From positions 12,961,387-13,025,386 of the forward strand of contig NW_024881321.1 in assembly GCF_018691265.1 (NCBI RefSeq): 64,000 nt of DNA. Direction: 5' to 3'. This stretch comes from Tyto alba. Its lineage: Eukaryota; Chordata; Aves; Strigiformes; Tytonidae. Positions 1-13,068 of this stretch are shown here, piece by piece; the stretch's first letter is position 1, and every line of letters begins with the position of its first letter. The translations under genes and the position numbers were made by a program. A model generated the notes under the pieces. That model searched no databases, was not told the DNA's origin, and saw only the letters and a program-made list of their open reading frames with translations.

Positions 1-1745
1 CTTTATCTACTTGTCTGGACAAGATGGTAAACAATCTGATGCCCATATCTGAGGAACACATGAAGACTGCTAAGACTGTGGTACAGTCATATTCAAGAAA
101 AGGACTGGAAGCGATATAATACCTTTCAAAGGACGTGGCCAAGCATGAAAAACAGTAAAAACCTAATTGACACCATATACTTAAGTCAATTTAATCAAAT
201 ACATTGAGTTCCATGTTTACATCCTCAGAGAAGAATGCAAAAGAACTTCAATAGGAGCTAATAAATTTAGACCAATGAGGAGGAGATTCAGTGAATAAAA
301 TATAAGGTGTGTTGTAGTCAAAATACATCATAAGGAATAATTTGAGTAGAATTACTCATATATGTTTCTGGGTTCTAAATTAATTGTAATTTCTGAAGAT
401 AAACACTTGGGAAGCTCACTGGAAACATATGTTCAGTTTGTAATCTAATATTTAAAAAAAAAATATCTCAGAATAGAAAATATTGAGAAAGTACTATGAA
501 AGCAGTATGTGATTTAACAGTGCCATCACCTAAAACATCAGCTAGTTCTGATCATCTACAGTCGTGAAGATTATAACCAGGGGGAAAAAAAAAAAAAAAA
601 AAAAATGCCCAGTAGAAGACAACACAGCTACCCAGAAGAAATTGTCCATATGAGAAATTTAAAAGCCTAGCACTGTATAGTTTGTAATAGACTTGAAGGA
701 AAAAAAGCACTCTATACTGACAATGACTTAGTATAGTGTAATTTGAAATTGGGAGCTCTCTTTTACTCTCTTCCATTCAAACAGGTAAAGGGGAAATTCC
801 GTCATCTATAAATAATATTTAAACTTTCATTTCAGCAGGCTATAGAAAGACAGGGACAGAGCTCCCAGACTTTTTTTCTCCCTTCAAGATGGTAAGTCCA
901 CAAAAAAGCTTCCTGCAGAACTGAGGTTCACTGCAGAAGTAACAGCATCTTCATCCATCTGGCTGGCAGAGGGTTTATCACATCCACAGCCTTAAAGCCA
1001 GACAGTGACAATGAAATAAAGGTTTTGAAGCCTAGACCCATGTGATCTTGAGTTTTTATTGGTTGACTGTCCTTGAGGGCAAGGGAAAAGAAGGAAGGCA
1101 GGCATTGAGATGGAACATTCACCTTGTGTTATAAGCTTTCTCCATAGACAAAAGAAAGAGGGGAGATCTGATAAGTTAGCAGATGTGATGTGTTTTTTGT
1201 TTGTGTTAAAATTTTCCTTTTTTTTCTTTTGGATGGTCCTGAACAATATGAGCATGATAATTAAGCTCTATAACTTCAGTTATATATAACATTTGTTATA
1301 TACAAGCAGATGTCCTCTGTCAGTGTCAATCTAACTTGTTTATCTATACACTCAAATTCATAAGACATTTAAGTCCCTGCTGCCTGCTGTGATCAAAGTC
1401 TGGCCCCTTAAGTGAGGAACTTAGCATTTTTTAACAATAAATAAGAAAAATAAGTGCACTATACGTGTTAAGTACAAGACTCTTAACAGATATGTGAAGT
1501 AGATAAGTAGAATACTTGCTATTTGAAACAATGGAAACCAGACTAAAAAAAATACCAAACCTTTAGAGGAAAACAATAATATTCACTTTCCCTCATTCTT
1601 CTTCTGTTTTCTTTTTCTTCTAAAAAGTCCAAGAAGAAATACAAATTTTTGTACTTCACCATGAGGTTCAGATGCAGGCTACTCTGAGGTCAGATAGCAG
1701 TTCAGTGTTAAATGATAGATCATATTAAGAGGCTATAAAGCAGCA
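1..1745. other. Downstream flank of PCDH9, no gene seen
   Basis: AT-rich unique sequence with no frame that looks coding. The only structured item is a run of 21 A at 585-605. Short open frames here (up to 87 codons) have no recognisable domain and low-complexity ends. Read as intergenic DNA beyond the 3' end of the minus-strand protocadherin gene. Confidence 0.6.
585..605. repeat. A21 homopolymer
   Basis: Uninterrupted run of 21 A. It has no SINE or retrocopy body next to it that I can recognise. Confidence 0.95.
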
Positions 1746-2056
1746 CTGTTATCCAATTTGCTGAACGGTTTGAAGACATGGACTAGTGATGACATATATG
1801 ACTCCTAGACAAATGTCATCTGCACCATCTGTGAACCATATTGTGCATCAGATGGCGGGATAAAATTTTCAATAAGAAAGTTTCAGAGCAGAGATATGTT
1901 CCAGGGACTGTAGCCATGATCATCATAGAACAGCTGCACTGGGCTGGTCACATATCTAGGGTAGAATACACTGCATCCTGCAGCAGCTGGTGTGCTGTGG
2001 AATTGAAGAAGCAGCAATGTAACCAGGGTAGACGAACCACTTCAAGGATACAGTGA
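1746..2056 (+). mobile_element. Degraded LINE reverse-transcriptase C-terminal fragment
   Basis: Translation in a broken plus frame gives the ordered motifs seen after the polymerase domain of many non-LTR retrotransposons. These are GLKTWT (near 1770), LDKCHLHHL then a stop (1805-1834), IRWRDKI (around 1847-1867), LHWAGHISRV (about 1933-1962), and a basic NQGRRTT stretch near the end. The family pattern is roughly YGxETWT, LxxFHxxCLR, IRWQDxI, LRWAGHxxRM and GKRxxGxxKKR. The reading needs at least one frameshift near 1800 and has an in-frame TGA, so it is a dead fossil. No ATG opens the frame. I cannot assign it to one clade (RTE-like and CR1/L2-like are both possible). Similarity was judged by eye from remembered family motifs. 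Confidence 0.7.
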
Positions 2057-3115
2057 AATACAACTTCAAGTAATAAAAATTGTTAAGACAGCAGATGGGT
2101 AGGATTGGTACACCACAGTTCAGGTTGAAGAGACACAGTCACATCAAAACTTACTAGCAGAAACATGTATGGTCTTGCTAACCCGTTGTCAAGGTCAGAG
2201 GTCTCCAATTAAGAGGTCATTATGATCCCTGCTAAACTCTGTGTGTGGGGAAGCTAACATGGATGAATCTGGAAGCATTTCTGATGCTTGTGATCCTGTG
2301 CATCTGAGCAGAATATTGCATCCATAGCAAAGAAAGGAGACATCAAAGAAAAAAAATATCAACAGCAACACTTAGGACTACACATGAAACCAACGGGAAA
2401 AAGACATCCCAGTAATGCATTGTGTTTGGTTTGATGTTTGTTTGCTTGTTTGTTTGTTTTATTTTGCACCCCTTACAACATTTCAGAAGAATACCCTGAG
2501 AGGTATTGTCTTCACTTCTGAAGGCCAACATAACAAAAAGAATTTGGTGTCAGGGAAGGGATTCTTTTGTAAAAAACACATAGTAGGCATTGTCTTGCAC
2601 TTGAGTTGATTAGAAGCTCAGTCTTAAGCGTCTGCATTAATTGCAGTTGAAGCAACAGAAGCTAAATGTTTAGATACTAATTTCAAAGCCTCACTTTAAT
2701 TAATAAAACTAGTTTCTAATTTTTTTTTTTTAATAGGCAAACTAATGAATTAGTTCACAAAATTATTCTGATTTCTAGGAGATAATAGAAAAGGCTTAAT
2801 TGACTTGAATAGATTTGAGATCAGGCTTTCAATAACTCTGAATTCCTGAAACTAAATTATATGTTTCTGTATGTCTTCAATTGCATTCTAGATTTACAAC
2901 AAAGCTCCTCAATCTAACAAGTAAATTAAAACATTTCTATGACATTTTAAAAATATACAACTCAAATTAGCCAGTACAAGAATGAATATATATTAATTTT
3001 ACTATAATTTATTTATTCATTTATTTTTACATTTTGGCTTTGAAATTCTCATTGTGAAATTAGTTATCAGAGATTGGTAAACATATAAGGAAATCATTAG
3101 TCCATTGACTAAATT

Positions 3116-3137
3116 AAAAAAAAAAAAAAAAAAAAAA
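3116..3137. repeat. A22 homopolymer
   Basis: Uninterrupted A run ending at a G at 3138. Confidence 0.95.
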
Positions 3138-5049
3138 GAAAAACTTCATCTTGTTTTTCTTTCAAAATAATGGTCACAATACATGTGTCTCATCTGTCTA
3201 AAAGTAGATGTCCTTCAGGGTTATAGATGTACTAGTACTCATCAGAGTTATAACAACTTTTTCTTCCCCACATTCACATTCATACACGCAAAAAATATAC
3301 ATCTGTTTTCAGAAAGTGCCTGCAGTTAGACATCAAGATTTAGAAAACATCAATTCAGCCTTCTCACATATGTTACAACTAAATCCAACTTCTAGATTTA
3401 TTTATAATATGGTCTCCCTGACTACTTATTCATTACTTCACTTTTGCCTGGACTATAAGTATCAATCAAATCTTTCCAAAATAAAGGCTTTGAGGAGACA
3501 CCCAGGTTCTGTTGTTACTCAGTCGGCAACCATGCAAATATCTGAATTATAGTGATATTTTGAGGACCTTAACAAACATAATATGGGTCTGGGGGCAAGT
3601 GGAGTTGACTGACATAGAAAAGGCACAAATTACATTAAGATTACTTGCAGATAATGACAGACTTTAATGGAAATTCAGGGTCGAGTCTAGCAATTCATGG
3701 CTAATGTGAATAGCTAGACAGGAATAGGTCAGACAGGGCAAAGTTTGGACAAGGAAATGAGGAGGTGCTTCTTATAGATGAGGAGAGGCAAATTACTGTT
3801 CAGAGAGGTTGGAAAAGTGGTGATCTAAGTATATCTGAATGTCCATCGCCCTGTTTGGTTGTTGTGATGTTGGAACATTTTTGCATTCAAGACATCTGGC
3901 CTCCTCAGACTCCAGCAGAACTCAGGAGTTTTGAGGCCAGCATTAAGTCAAGAAATATGTAAGTTCTACAAGTGAAAGCCTTCCAGCATATTACCACCTC
4001 TCTTCTAAGCTTGAATTAGCACTACCATAATAATTCTAGCTCCTTCCAGCAAGATTGCATTGCTGGGTCACCAAGCAATCTCCCAGAGTTCTGGAGTAGA
4101 CTATCATTTACAGTGTATACACACAGAAGTCCACCTGCTTCATGGGTCTGACAGCCCAAAACTGGACTGCATATTCCCTCTTCTTTGGAGTTATTTCCCT
4201 ACTGCTCCCCACTTTTTTTAGGGGGAAAGTAGTAACATATGCATCACCATTTACATGGTCTGTTACTGCATCTCCTGTGTCACACATAATAGTCTCAGAC
4301 ATCACAGAGTCACATTCCCCCAGAAGACATCCATCCTGATCTTGGCTACAACAAGCACAAACATCAAGTATAACATCTTTCTTTTCTCTTTTCTGTTTCT
4401 CTTTCCCCTTCTTTTTCCCTTTCTTTAAAGACAGACAAACTCATCACATCCTGTCCTGGGTTCTTGCTCTGCCCAAAAACTTTCATGCTTAGTAAAAGCA
4501 ACCTCTTTGCATAATACCTGCAAGTGTACACACTGAGACACACTGGAAAGAGCTGGATTTTCACCTCAAAGTATGGAAGTACTGCCTGCACTGATGTAGA
4601 GGTAATTACAGCAAGTCTTGAAGTGAGTCAGTGCCATCTTTGGGACATAATTTGTTGTGTAAAACTTCAAATTCATGGACAATCTGGGTTGCCTGAGGAT
4701 CTGAAGGAGGAGAAGGAGTGGCCTTTCCAGAAATGTTGCAAAGATTCAAAGAGAAGGAGGTCCTGCTGGATTAGGAGGCTTATGACTTGCTAAAATGTGT
4801 CATTCACCCTGGATATTTTAGGAGATTTTGCAGTAGAGTAAAGATAGGTAGGAACAGTGAGAGACTACACCAGGACACTGACATCCACCTCTTGCAGACA
4901 GAAGGCTGAAATGATACTGGAATAAGACTGGGAATAATCAAGCAGATCATGTTAAAAGAAAAATGTGCTTATTTTACACACCAGCAGAAATTAAAGGTGG
5001 TAAAGAAATGCATTTCACATCTGAGGAAGTGCCTTAGGTGAAGTTTTTC

Positions 5050-5071
5050 TTTTTTTTTTTTTTTTTTTTTT
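5050..5071. repeat. T22 homopolymer
   Basis: Uninterrupted T run, preceded by a shorter T5C. Confidence 0.95.
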
Positions 5072-6184
5072 CATTCTCCAGTGGTAGTATATGCATTCCT
5101 CATGGAAGTAGAGGGCTCTAGCTTGAAGAGGACACATCAGTCTGCACTCCTATGCTCATCCTAGCTTTTTGGTAGTTATTTTAGGGCTCTCCTAGGATGT
5201 CTAAAGGGGTCGGTTGTCCCCAGTAGTAGCAGTGGAGGTGCTGGGAGGTCCATCAGTAGTGGAAGTATGGAGAAGTCCCTTTGGTACGCAGTGTTGCTGT
5301 TCAAGAATGGGCTAGAAGAAGTCAGGGGAGGTCCTCCCACATGTGACACATTGCCATCTACATTACAACACTGCAGTAGGAGCTCATGTAACAACCTATT
5401 GTAGTCTGACCATCTGGGGACTAATATGGAATAACACCTCTATGTAATGCTAAAGAAAGTTGTAGGTAGTTCTTGTTTCCCATATTACCTGTGCCTCTTC
5501 TTAGACAGTGCTAAAAAGCAAGCTGAGGAACTTACTCAGTTCATAGTGCTCATCCTGATCTTCAGAACATCTGTTGACTGGAAGGCAAATGTTGTGATTT
5601 AGCTCTCACCATTCTCCACTTCTTAAGAAGAGATGAAGATGTCCCCATTCACTTGCAATTCAGGCTCAGGTGTCTGTTTTGAGGATAAGAATCTAATTGA
5701 TCTTATCCAGTGAACATGTTGATGAAGTCAGCATTTGCCAAAGTCTATGAGCAACTTGTTGGATAGAGATATGTGAGGAAGCTATGAACATGTGCAGTGC
5801 CTAATCTGTAAGCACTGAAAACCCATATAAAATTGATGGAGGTCAACCATTAATTTTAGTGCCAATGGGAAGAGGTAATGTTAATGTACAGCTAGGTGCT
5901 GTGTGATCAACCTTCAACTACATGCTATAATTTAGGTAGTCTGAATCTTTCTTTTAAGATCGTTATTCCTCTTTACATAAAGTAATTGTCAGTTACACAG
6001 CAGGATTACTTGGGGGCATATGAGTTTAAGGATTTTGCGATGTCTCTGACTGACATATTCTTTCATCCCTATTTGGTGTAATGACTGTTGACGTGAAAAC
6101 TATTGTTTGACCTAATCCATATCCCACTGAAATCAAATGGAATTTTTAATATAGGGATCTTTGCAGAATAAAGACACCTTCAAG

Positions 6185-6209
6185 AAAAAAAAAAAAAAAA
6201 AAAAAAAAA
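6185..6209. repeat. A25 homopolymer
   Basis: Uninterrupted A run following an AATAAAGACACCTTC segment. It could be an old poly(A) tail, but no retrocopy body is recognisable upstream. Confidence 0.95.
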
Positions 6210-8390
6210 GTTTTACAAAATTTTACAAATTCCTCTCTAGATAGAACTGCCAACAATTTACTTTTGGCAAAATACCAGCTTCACAACCTCAGGATCTGAT
6301 CAGCTATGGCCTATCACACCAAAAAAATGAGGTTGCAAATGGAAGAGAAAGGCAGTGAATTCAGAATAGCTCTTCTGTGCCCATGGCCTATTGTCATGCT
6401 TATTCTAGCATAATCAAAATGACATAAACATTCAAAATAAAAGAACACTGTCACAAATGGCATCTTTAGATATTCAATATATTCAGCAGCAATCAGTCCA
6501 TAGTAAAGCCAGCCAGCCAGACTGTTTAAACTAGTCAAGATATAATATTTTTGTAGCTGCATATCATGAAAAACACAATTTCATTCTTGTTTCTGTTTAT
6601 TTTAATTTTTTAATGCTTCTTTTGGTTGGCAGTTAGTTGATTTGTTGGTTCGAATACCCAAAAGCATCAATGGGCGTGAAACAGAATTTCTGTAATTTTG
6701 GAAATATACAGACAGAGACCTCATTAAATCAGTAGTATTCCTTTTGAAATCATCCATGTATACTCCTAATGCTGATTTAGTTGAATTAGTAATTATGCAA
6801 TTGTTCAGCACTAAAGAATTACAGAGTCTGTGACTGCAAGATTATTACAAATAGTAATCGTGCATTTGATATTCTAGAAATGCAGAGAAACTAAATTTCT
6901 TTGTATTTCCCATACAAGAAACATATATAAACTGAATGCATATTTGTGTAGAATTAATGCTTGTACATTTATTGAGTTTAGCCTTTAGCATGGTACTTGA
7001 ACCATGCACCAAAAACCCCTGTGATATTAGCAATATACTTCCCTGCAGCTACATGTTTTACAAAGAAAAAAAAATCTAAAATCTTGACCGTACCTTTCCC
7101 TCATCCTTCCATGAAATATTTTGCTTTCTTTTTTAACCAGAGGGTACACATATTAGTTTCAATCTCTTTTCATTGTTGTTCTGTTTATAGGTTTTCAGGT
7201 TTTCAATATTAGTGATGGGTAATTTGACATGATAAAGTGTCCAGAGATTTTGCAGCTGTCAGCTGCAAAGTTTGGAATAGGTTTTGCACTCTGATTATCT
7301 ATACAGAAAAGAGTTAGTGGGAATAAAAGGTTTCCTTCTGGAGATCTTCAAACATCGCTGTTTCCATGTTAGGGAACTTGAAGTTATTCTAATAGGTTGC
7401 TCCACTACACACCTAAAACTAAGGAGCCAGAGACCTACCTAAGATTGTATTCCCCCCAAATCCATATATCCAGAGGCTTCTCATGTTTCAGATCCTTTTC
7501 AGAATAAGATTTAGACCCATCATGAGGTACAATTGTTCACAATTTCATTTGGTTTTGTTCCTAAAGAAGGAAACAGTATGTTGCTGAATCAATGAGTCAG
7601 CATCAGTAAGTAGGTAGTTCTGACTGAATGAATAGACCATTGAAATTTTCTTTCATAACACAGTACAGGGGTTTTTGTGTGAATAAAACAATTGTCTTTA
7701 TCTGGCTGCCTCCTTTTCTTTTTCTTTTTTTATCCTGGAGGCTTAACACCACATGGTGGACAGTAATTATGCATGATCTTTATCAATAATGTAGAAGAAC
7801 TTCCTACTGAAGATAGCTTAAGTGTCCTAAGAGTACAAGATCATGCAGTAAAAGCACAGGTCTATGCCATTACCTGTGGTAAATAATACTCCTGAAAAAA
7901 ATTCTAAAAAATCCAAATCAGATGTACAGACACTGTAAACAGAATTAAAACTTTCTATTCACAAAAGAAAACAAATTATAAACTTGTATTATAAAAAATA
8001 CAAAGTTATATATATAAACCTGAAGAATACTCTTTAAAGAATCTCCTTACCCAGTACTAAGAAGGATAGAGTGCTTGTTACATACTGACTAAATAGTGAC
8101 TTCTAATAGAGAAAAGTAAATTATTATTTTTTCTATTAATGTGATATTGGATTTTTAGTTTTATGTGACTGAAGTTCTTTAATCTCACATTGATTTAATT
8201 TCAATATCAGATGGTAACACAAACATCTTCACAACCCAGAGCTTTCTGCAGAATGCTGCACATGAAAAGAATTCCACTGATCACTTTATGGCATTAAGCC
8301 TGTATCTTTATCAGCTATGCCCTTTTGCAGAGGGTGAGGGACAGAAATGTCTGAATTGTTTATCAGGAGTGTAACCCTTTGTGTTGTGTC

Positions 8391-8416
8391 TTTTTTTTTT
8401 TTTTTTTTTTTTTTTT
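8391..8416. repeat. T26 homopolymer
   Basis: Uninterrupted T run in unique AT-rich sequence. Confidence 0.95.
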
Positions 8417-10330
8417 GTCTTTGCAAATTTGTAACAGATAATTTCTTATTCACTTTGGTCTATGGTTTATTTGCAAACTATCTGTAGCTAATGATTTTAT
8501 AAGCATTTGATGTTAAAAATTCACTTGTCAGACTCAGGGCTCATTTACTAACATTGTGTGGTATTGTTTTTGGTCCCTATGTGCATGTGGCAGGCACAAG
8601 AGCAACGTCTCAAAAAAATTTAACATTTCTTAGAAGGAATGCAAATACCAAATGGAAGAAATTCAGCAGAAGACTGGTACAGCTTTTCCATATTCTACAT
8701 ATCCCTTTGTCACAAGAAAATAATGTTAAATATGCTGTGCATACACAAAGTTATGCAGATAGGAGTGTAGATTTTTGCAATATTACAGAAATATTAAAAT
8801 AGAACACATTTTTAAAGGTTTTCATAATAATTTTCCTTATCAAATTCTAACAATCTTTTCATTGTTGCCATAGTTTACGTCTTCCCTAACACATATGACC
8901 TTCTGCTATCCCTTCCCTTTCCTGTCTTTCTGCTACGATCTCTCTCCTGTTCTCCATGATGAAAGCAATGAGGTCAACATCCTTCTTTTCTATTATTACC
9001 CATATGACAACACGTCAAAAATATCTGCATAGCTGTAGGACTACACAGATCCCAATTTCAATTCCTTACCTGAAAAGAAACACAAAAAAATTCCTCTCTA
9101 TACCCTAGGAAAGATGTGATACAAGTAAATACAACATAGCAACAGATTCAGCTTAACATTGAAATCTTTGAGGAGCATAGGTGGGTTCTCAAGTGATGCA
9201 AGAAAAAGCGAATTGTAGGAGGGAGCCTTATGAAAAAGCTGGTGGAAATAATGCCTATCTGGCATTCCCTAAATAGTATAAGGAACTTAACTGTCTGTCC
9301 AATATGGGTAAGCACTAGGAACCTTCAACTGTCTCAAGTTCAGTTTACCAATTTATGGCATGGCAGCACTTACCTCTCCAGAAAACATCCAACGCAATAA
9401 GGTAAGGGGGAAGGGAAGAATCTTCCTATGGAATATTGCAATGAGTGAAATAAAGCAGTTAATTAGTTTCCTTTGAACAAATACACATTTAAATGCTGCT
9501 GAAATACTGGCTTTTTGAAATAATCAAGAAAATTCCCATTGAATTTTGTAAAACTAAAGATTAACAAAACCAGTTTTATTAACAATAAAAGTTTGAGCTC
9601 CTTGAAGGGGCTCACATTCCAATTGATCCTCTCTACAACACAAAGATGGAAGCTGACTGTGAAACATGAAAAACACTCTTCAGTGTACAAGATTTCTGAC
9701 TCATCTTCTGCCAATTCAGCTGTTTTAAATGTCTTTCTCTGAGTGGAGAGCCTCTTCCTCTCCCATCTGAGGCTTAATTTATCTTTATCTGAAAATGAAG
9801 TATGTAGGTTTACTTGATAGCTACAGTAAGCAAACCCTAAGTACTGTATTATGCATTTATTTTATGGCTGATATAAAGTACAGATCTCATCCTAATTTCA
9901 CTTGTGAATATAGGAAAAAAGACATTTAAAAGCCATTGGGGCATTCAGAGTTATATGAAGAAATGTTATCTCAGTTTTCCTTTAAATTTGGACCACGTGT
10001 AAGAAAATAGTAAACACATAAAAAGACACATTCTTAAAACTCAGATCACTAATAAATATTGTTATAAGTATATATTTAGACAAGAAAAAAAACAGTTATA
10101 ATTCCCGTACAGTACTTACCCATTTTAACATTATCACATGGTTGTACAAACAGGATTATAACAAGCAAAAGAAAGCACTTTATTTAATGAATAAATAATT
10201 AAAAGCATTGGTGAGGGTAGTCTTAAGAATAATCTGCTTCATACAGTTTAAAGTACATCAAACAACAAAATCCATAGTCCCAAAATTCCATTAAATAATA
10301 CTGAGCAATTATGTGATTGATAATATTTAG

Positions 10331-10363
10331 GTATATATATATATAATATATATATGTATATAA
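10331..10363. repeat. (TA)n-rich microsatellite
   Basis: Alternating TA with small interruptions, about 33 bp, in a very AT-rich context. Confidence 0.85.
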
Positions 10364-10890
10364 TCATATTATTATGAGTAATTAAGGTATCTATTTACAT
10401 GCCATGCAATATTAGAATGTGTTGCAATACATAGGCACAACAGGTGGATTTAAGAATGTCTGTGATAAAAACAAAACAAAACAAGACAAAACTTATTTTT
10501 GAAAATGTTGGACATTCTTTCAGTTCTTTCTTTGCAATATACAGAGAGAATTTGAGATCTTTTCTGTTAGTTAAGGACATACTTTTACTATTGTACAATT
10601 AGGTAGCACTATGAAATTAAAGCTGTAGTTAGAGCTCTGAGATGCTGCAGTTAGAGAAAGCATTCTTGCTTCAAAACTTAGCATATGACATGCATGTCTG
10701 TGATATTCTCATTGTGGACCCAGTCCTGTGAAATGTTGAACTTCCCCACCAAGAGGATGCTCACTGTTGTGCTCTAAATAAATTAAGTGCACTCAATGTC
10801 TCAAAAGAGCTGCACAGAATTTGTCAGGATGATACCTATCACCACGTAAGTTCTATCAATGTCCAGTCAAGTGATGTTTATATATCAATT

Positions 10891-10908
10891 AAAAAAAAAA
10901 AAAAAAAA
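10891..10908. repeat. A18 homopolymer
   Basis: Uninterrupted A run. Confidence 0.95.
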
Positions 10909-11036
10909 GTGTCTAATTCTTCATTATTTTCAGTCTATAAATAGTTTTAAAAACCTGGAAATTACAAATTTGCTTCTTAAGCATTTGCTAGTCCACGGAA
11001 TACTAAAGGACTAGCATTATTTCTGTTATTAATTAT

Positions 11037-11102
11037 GGGACAGGTCCTGATCTTTTGCTTTGTAAGAGGGTCAGTAAGTCCCAAAGGATCAGAATATGGC
11101 CC
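11037..11102. mobile_element. Short palindromic MITE-like relic (66 bp)
   Basis: The left end GGGACAGGTCCTGATC (11037-11052) and the right end GATCAGAATATGGCCC (11087-11102) are imperfect inverted repeats, 12 of 16 positions matching. The right end is nearly the same as that of the element at 14695-14801, so the two look like members of one family. The pattern GGGCC...GATTCTGATC is recalled from ancient palindromic repeats common in turtles, crocodilians and birds. No open frame and no clear target duplication. Confidence 0.5.
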
Positions 11103-12569
11103 TCTATTTTATGATTTTACTATGCTCAACTGGTTGAAAACAAAGTATGGAATGGGGTCTCACAAGAAAAGCAGTTTATAATGTAAACAGCTGTGTTATA
11201 TAAGGTATTATATTTCAGAGTAATCAAACTGGAAAAAATCAATCCACTCAAGTAAATGGTGAAAAAAAAATTTTCATAATTTTACAAGGAAGCATCTACC
11301 AAAGAGAGTTTTTTTTTGAATAAGAGGAAAAGTCAAAGGTGGTTTTGGATTATGGTGTAATTATATTTGATCGATGTGCCCACTAAGGTAATCAACAGTG
11401 AAAGTTAATAAAACTAATATTAATTGAGTTAGAGCTTAACTGGCCATGATATACTGAGCTGATTCACACCTCTGGGTGATATTGTACCATGTTTTCTGTA
11501 TACTAAAATGCCTTGCTCTGCTCTAGAATAGGACTCTAAGCATATAGATAAAATGAAGTTGAGACTTTGAAACACAATTCTGCTGAATAAGTGTATTAAA
11601 CAGGAAAGAATTGAGCATGCAAAGATAATGTCGTGAATATTCAGTTGCTTTCACTGTCTGAACTGGCACATGTCAGCACATGTGCTGTAGAAAACTCTCA
11701 CTGCTTTTTTTACTTTACAGCAAGGATGCATGCCATAAGAAAGTTTTATCAGTTGAATCAGGTAAATATTTTGGAGTCATGGGAAATCAGTCATCACAGA
11801 CTACTTGTTCTGTCTGAACTGGGTACGATACCACTACTGTGCTCTCATGTCAGTAGGAATACTTTTGATGTATCAGATGCCACTGCCTAAGGCTACTAGA
11901 CTGTACACCCATGCCTTTTTTTCATGTCATAAGTCCCATGGTTTCCCTGCCAACACCTACTGCCATGTCTAGTGATTCTCACGGTGTCTTCTTTCGTTAA
12001 AGATACTAGTGCATCCTTTTCTCCAAAACATCCCAAGATTAAACTTCTAATCAATGTTGTGATCCTTTTTCCTTATTTTTTTGCTTTCCCATGTCAGCTA
12101 CATCAGTCTTTATCACTCCTGTTCTTTCCTCTCCTAGAGATATATCTCCTGCTTTTATGCCATTTAAGTATCCAAAGCTTCCTGAGTTTCTCCATTAGAG
12201 TTTAGTCTACTCCATGCTCAAGTTATTAAGATTCTTCTTGCTATGATTCCTATTAATAACTTGCTAAAAGGTAATATATTAAGCAAATAATGTGAATATA
12301 ATTTTCTTCACATCTATTTGTTGAAATTGATGCATATTTCTGCACCCTCCTTAATTCTGCTTTGTTTGCCTTCAGACGGTTCCTTGGGAAAGAGGTCCTG
12401 ACTGCTCTATCTTTAATAAGAGTTGGTACATCATAGGATTAAGTAACAGTAAATAACTTGCTTTCCATTTTCTGTTTGGACAAAGGGCTTTGATCAGTGA
12501 CAGTAAAAATAAAAGAGCATTGAAGAAATCTTTGGTTTGTCTTTTTAGCAGTCCTTTAAATGTGTGCAT

Positions 12570-12576
12570 AAATAAG

Positions 12577-12611
<35 letters not shown>

Positions 12612-12612
12612 A
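12570..12612. repeat. (AAAT)n microsatellite
   Basis: About ten tandem AAAT units with one AAGT near the left end. Confidence 0.95.
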
Positions 12613-12851
12613 GGACACCCAAACTTCCTAGCTGAGGAAAAAAGTTAGAACTGGCATGAGAGGCATCTGTGTCATCCCAGGTTACCAAAAATTTTAATCA
12701 ATTTTTAGCCTCAAAGCTACTAAACATAAATAGTCAGCAATATTCAGCTGCCTTCTCATTCTGTATATTGGTATTTTTAAGTTTTTTGGAAAGTTTCTCA
12801 TCTGACATATCACTGAATTCCTGTCAGGATTTAACCTTTTTTATTTCTTTC

Positions 12852-12878
12852 TTTTTTTTTTTTTTTTTTTTTTTTTTT
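12852..12878. repeat. T27 homopolymer
   Basis: Uninterrupted T run just upstream of the large pyrimidine array. Confidence 0.95.
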
Positions 12879-13068
12879 CACCCTTAATTTATGAGGTTTA
12901 GACAACAGTATTTCTATTACTAACTGAGCAAACAAAATGCTTGTGAATGAATGGGCATTTATTGAATATGTGTTTCGGGCCAAATCCAGATTCTGTGGAA
13001 ACTTCTGGAATACTATCCTTTGTCTTAAATGAGATTAAGATACAGTTTTTAGTTACAGATATTTATTT

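Larger units (their letters stand above)
2057..11036. other. Intergenic stretch without recognisable genes
   Basis: About 9 kb of AT-rich sequence. Contents seen are a short (TTTG)n patch at 2433-2460, long A/T runs at 3116-3137, 5050-5071, 6185-6209, 8391-8416 and 10891-10908, and a TA-rich patch at 10331-10363. Open frames (for example 3208-3552, 114 codons) show no domain, signal peptide or family resemblance and are taken as chance. Slightly GC-richer unique blocks at about 3.7-4.0 kb and 5.1-5.4 kb could be old unrecognised repeats. Confidence 0.5.
11103..13068. other. Intergenic stretch without recognisable genes
   Basis: Unique AT-rich sequence. It holds a tetranucleotide repeat (12570-12612) and a T27 run (12852-12878). 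Open frames such as 11633-11890 have no recognisable family. Confidence 0.5.

Noticed and set aside
6150..6209. AATAAA followed by A25 as a processed pseudogene tail
   Set aside because: No gene-like body upstream and no target duplication could be seen.
6645..6660. GGTTCGAAT resembling a tRNA T-arm
   Set aside because: No acceptor stem, D-arm or anticodon arm around it. A single motif match only.
10708..10835. Possible additional archosaur repeat (CCAGTCCTGTGAAATG...TTTGTCAGGATG)
   Set aside because: Only loose similarity to a remembered repeat pattern and no clear inverted ends. Too weak to list.
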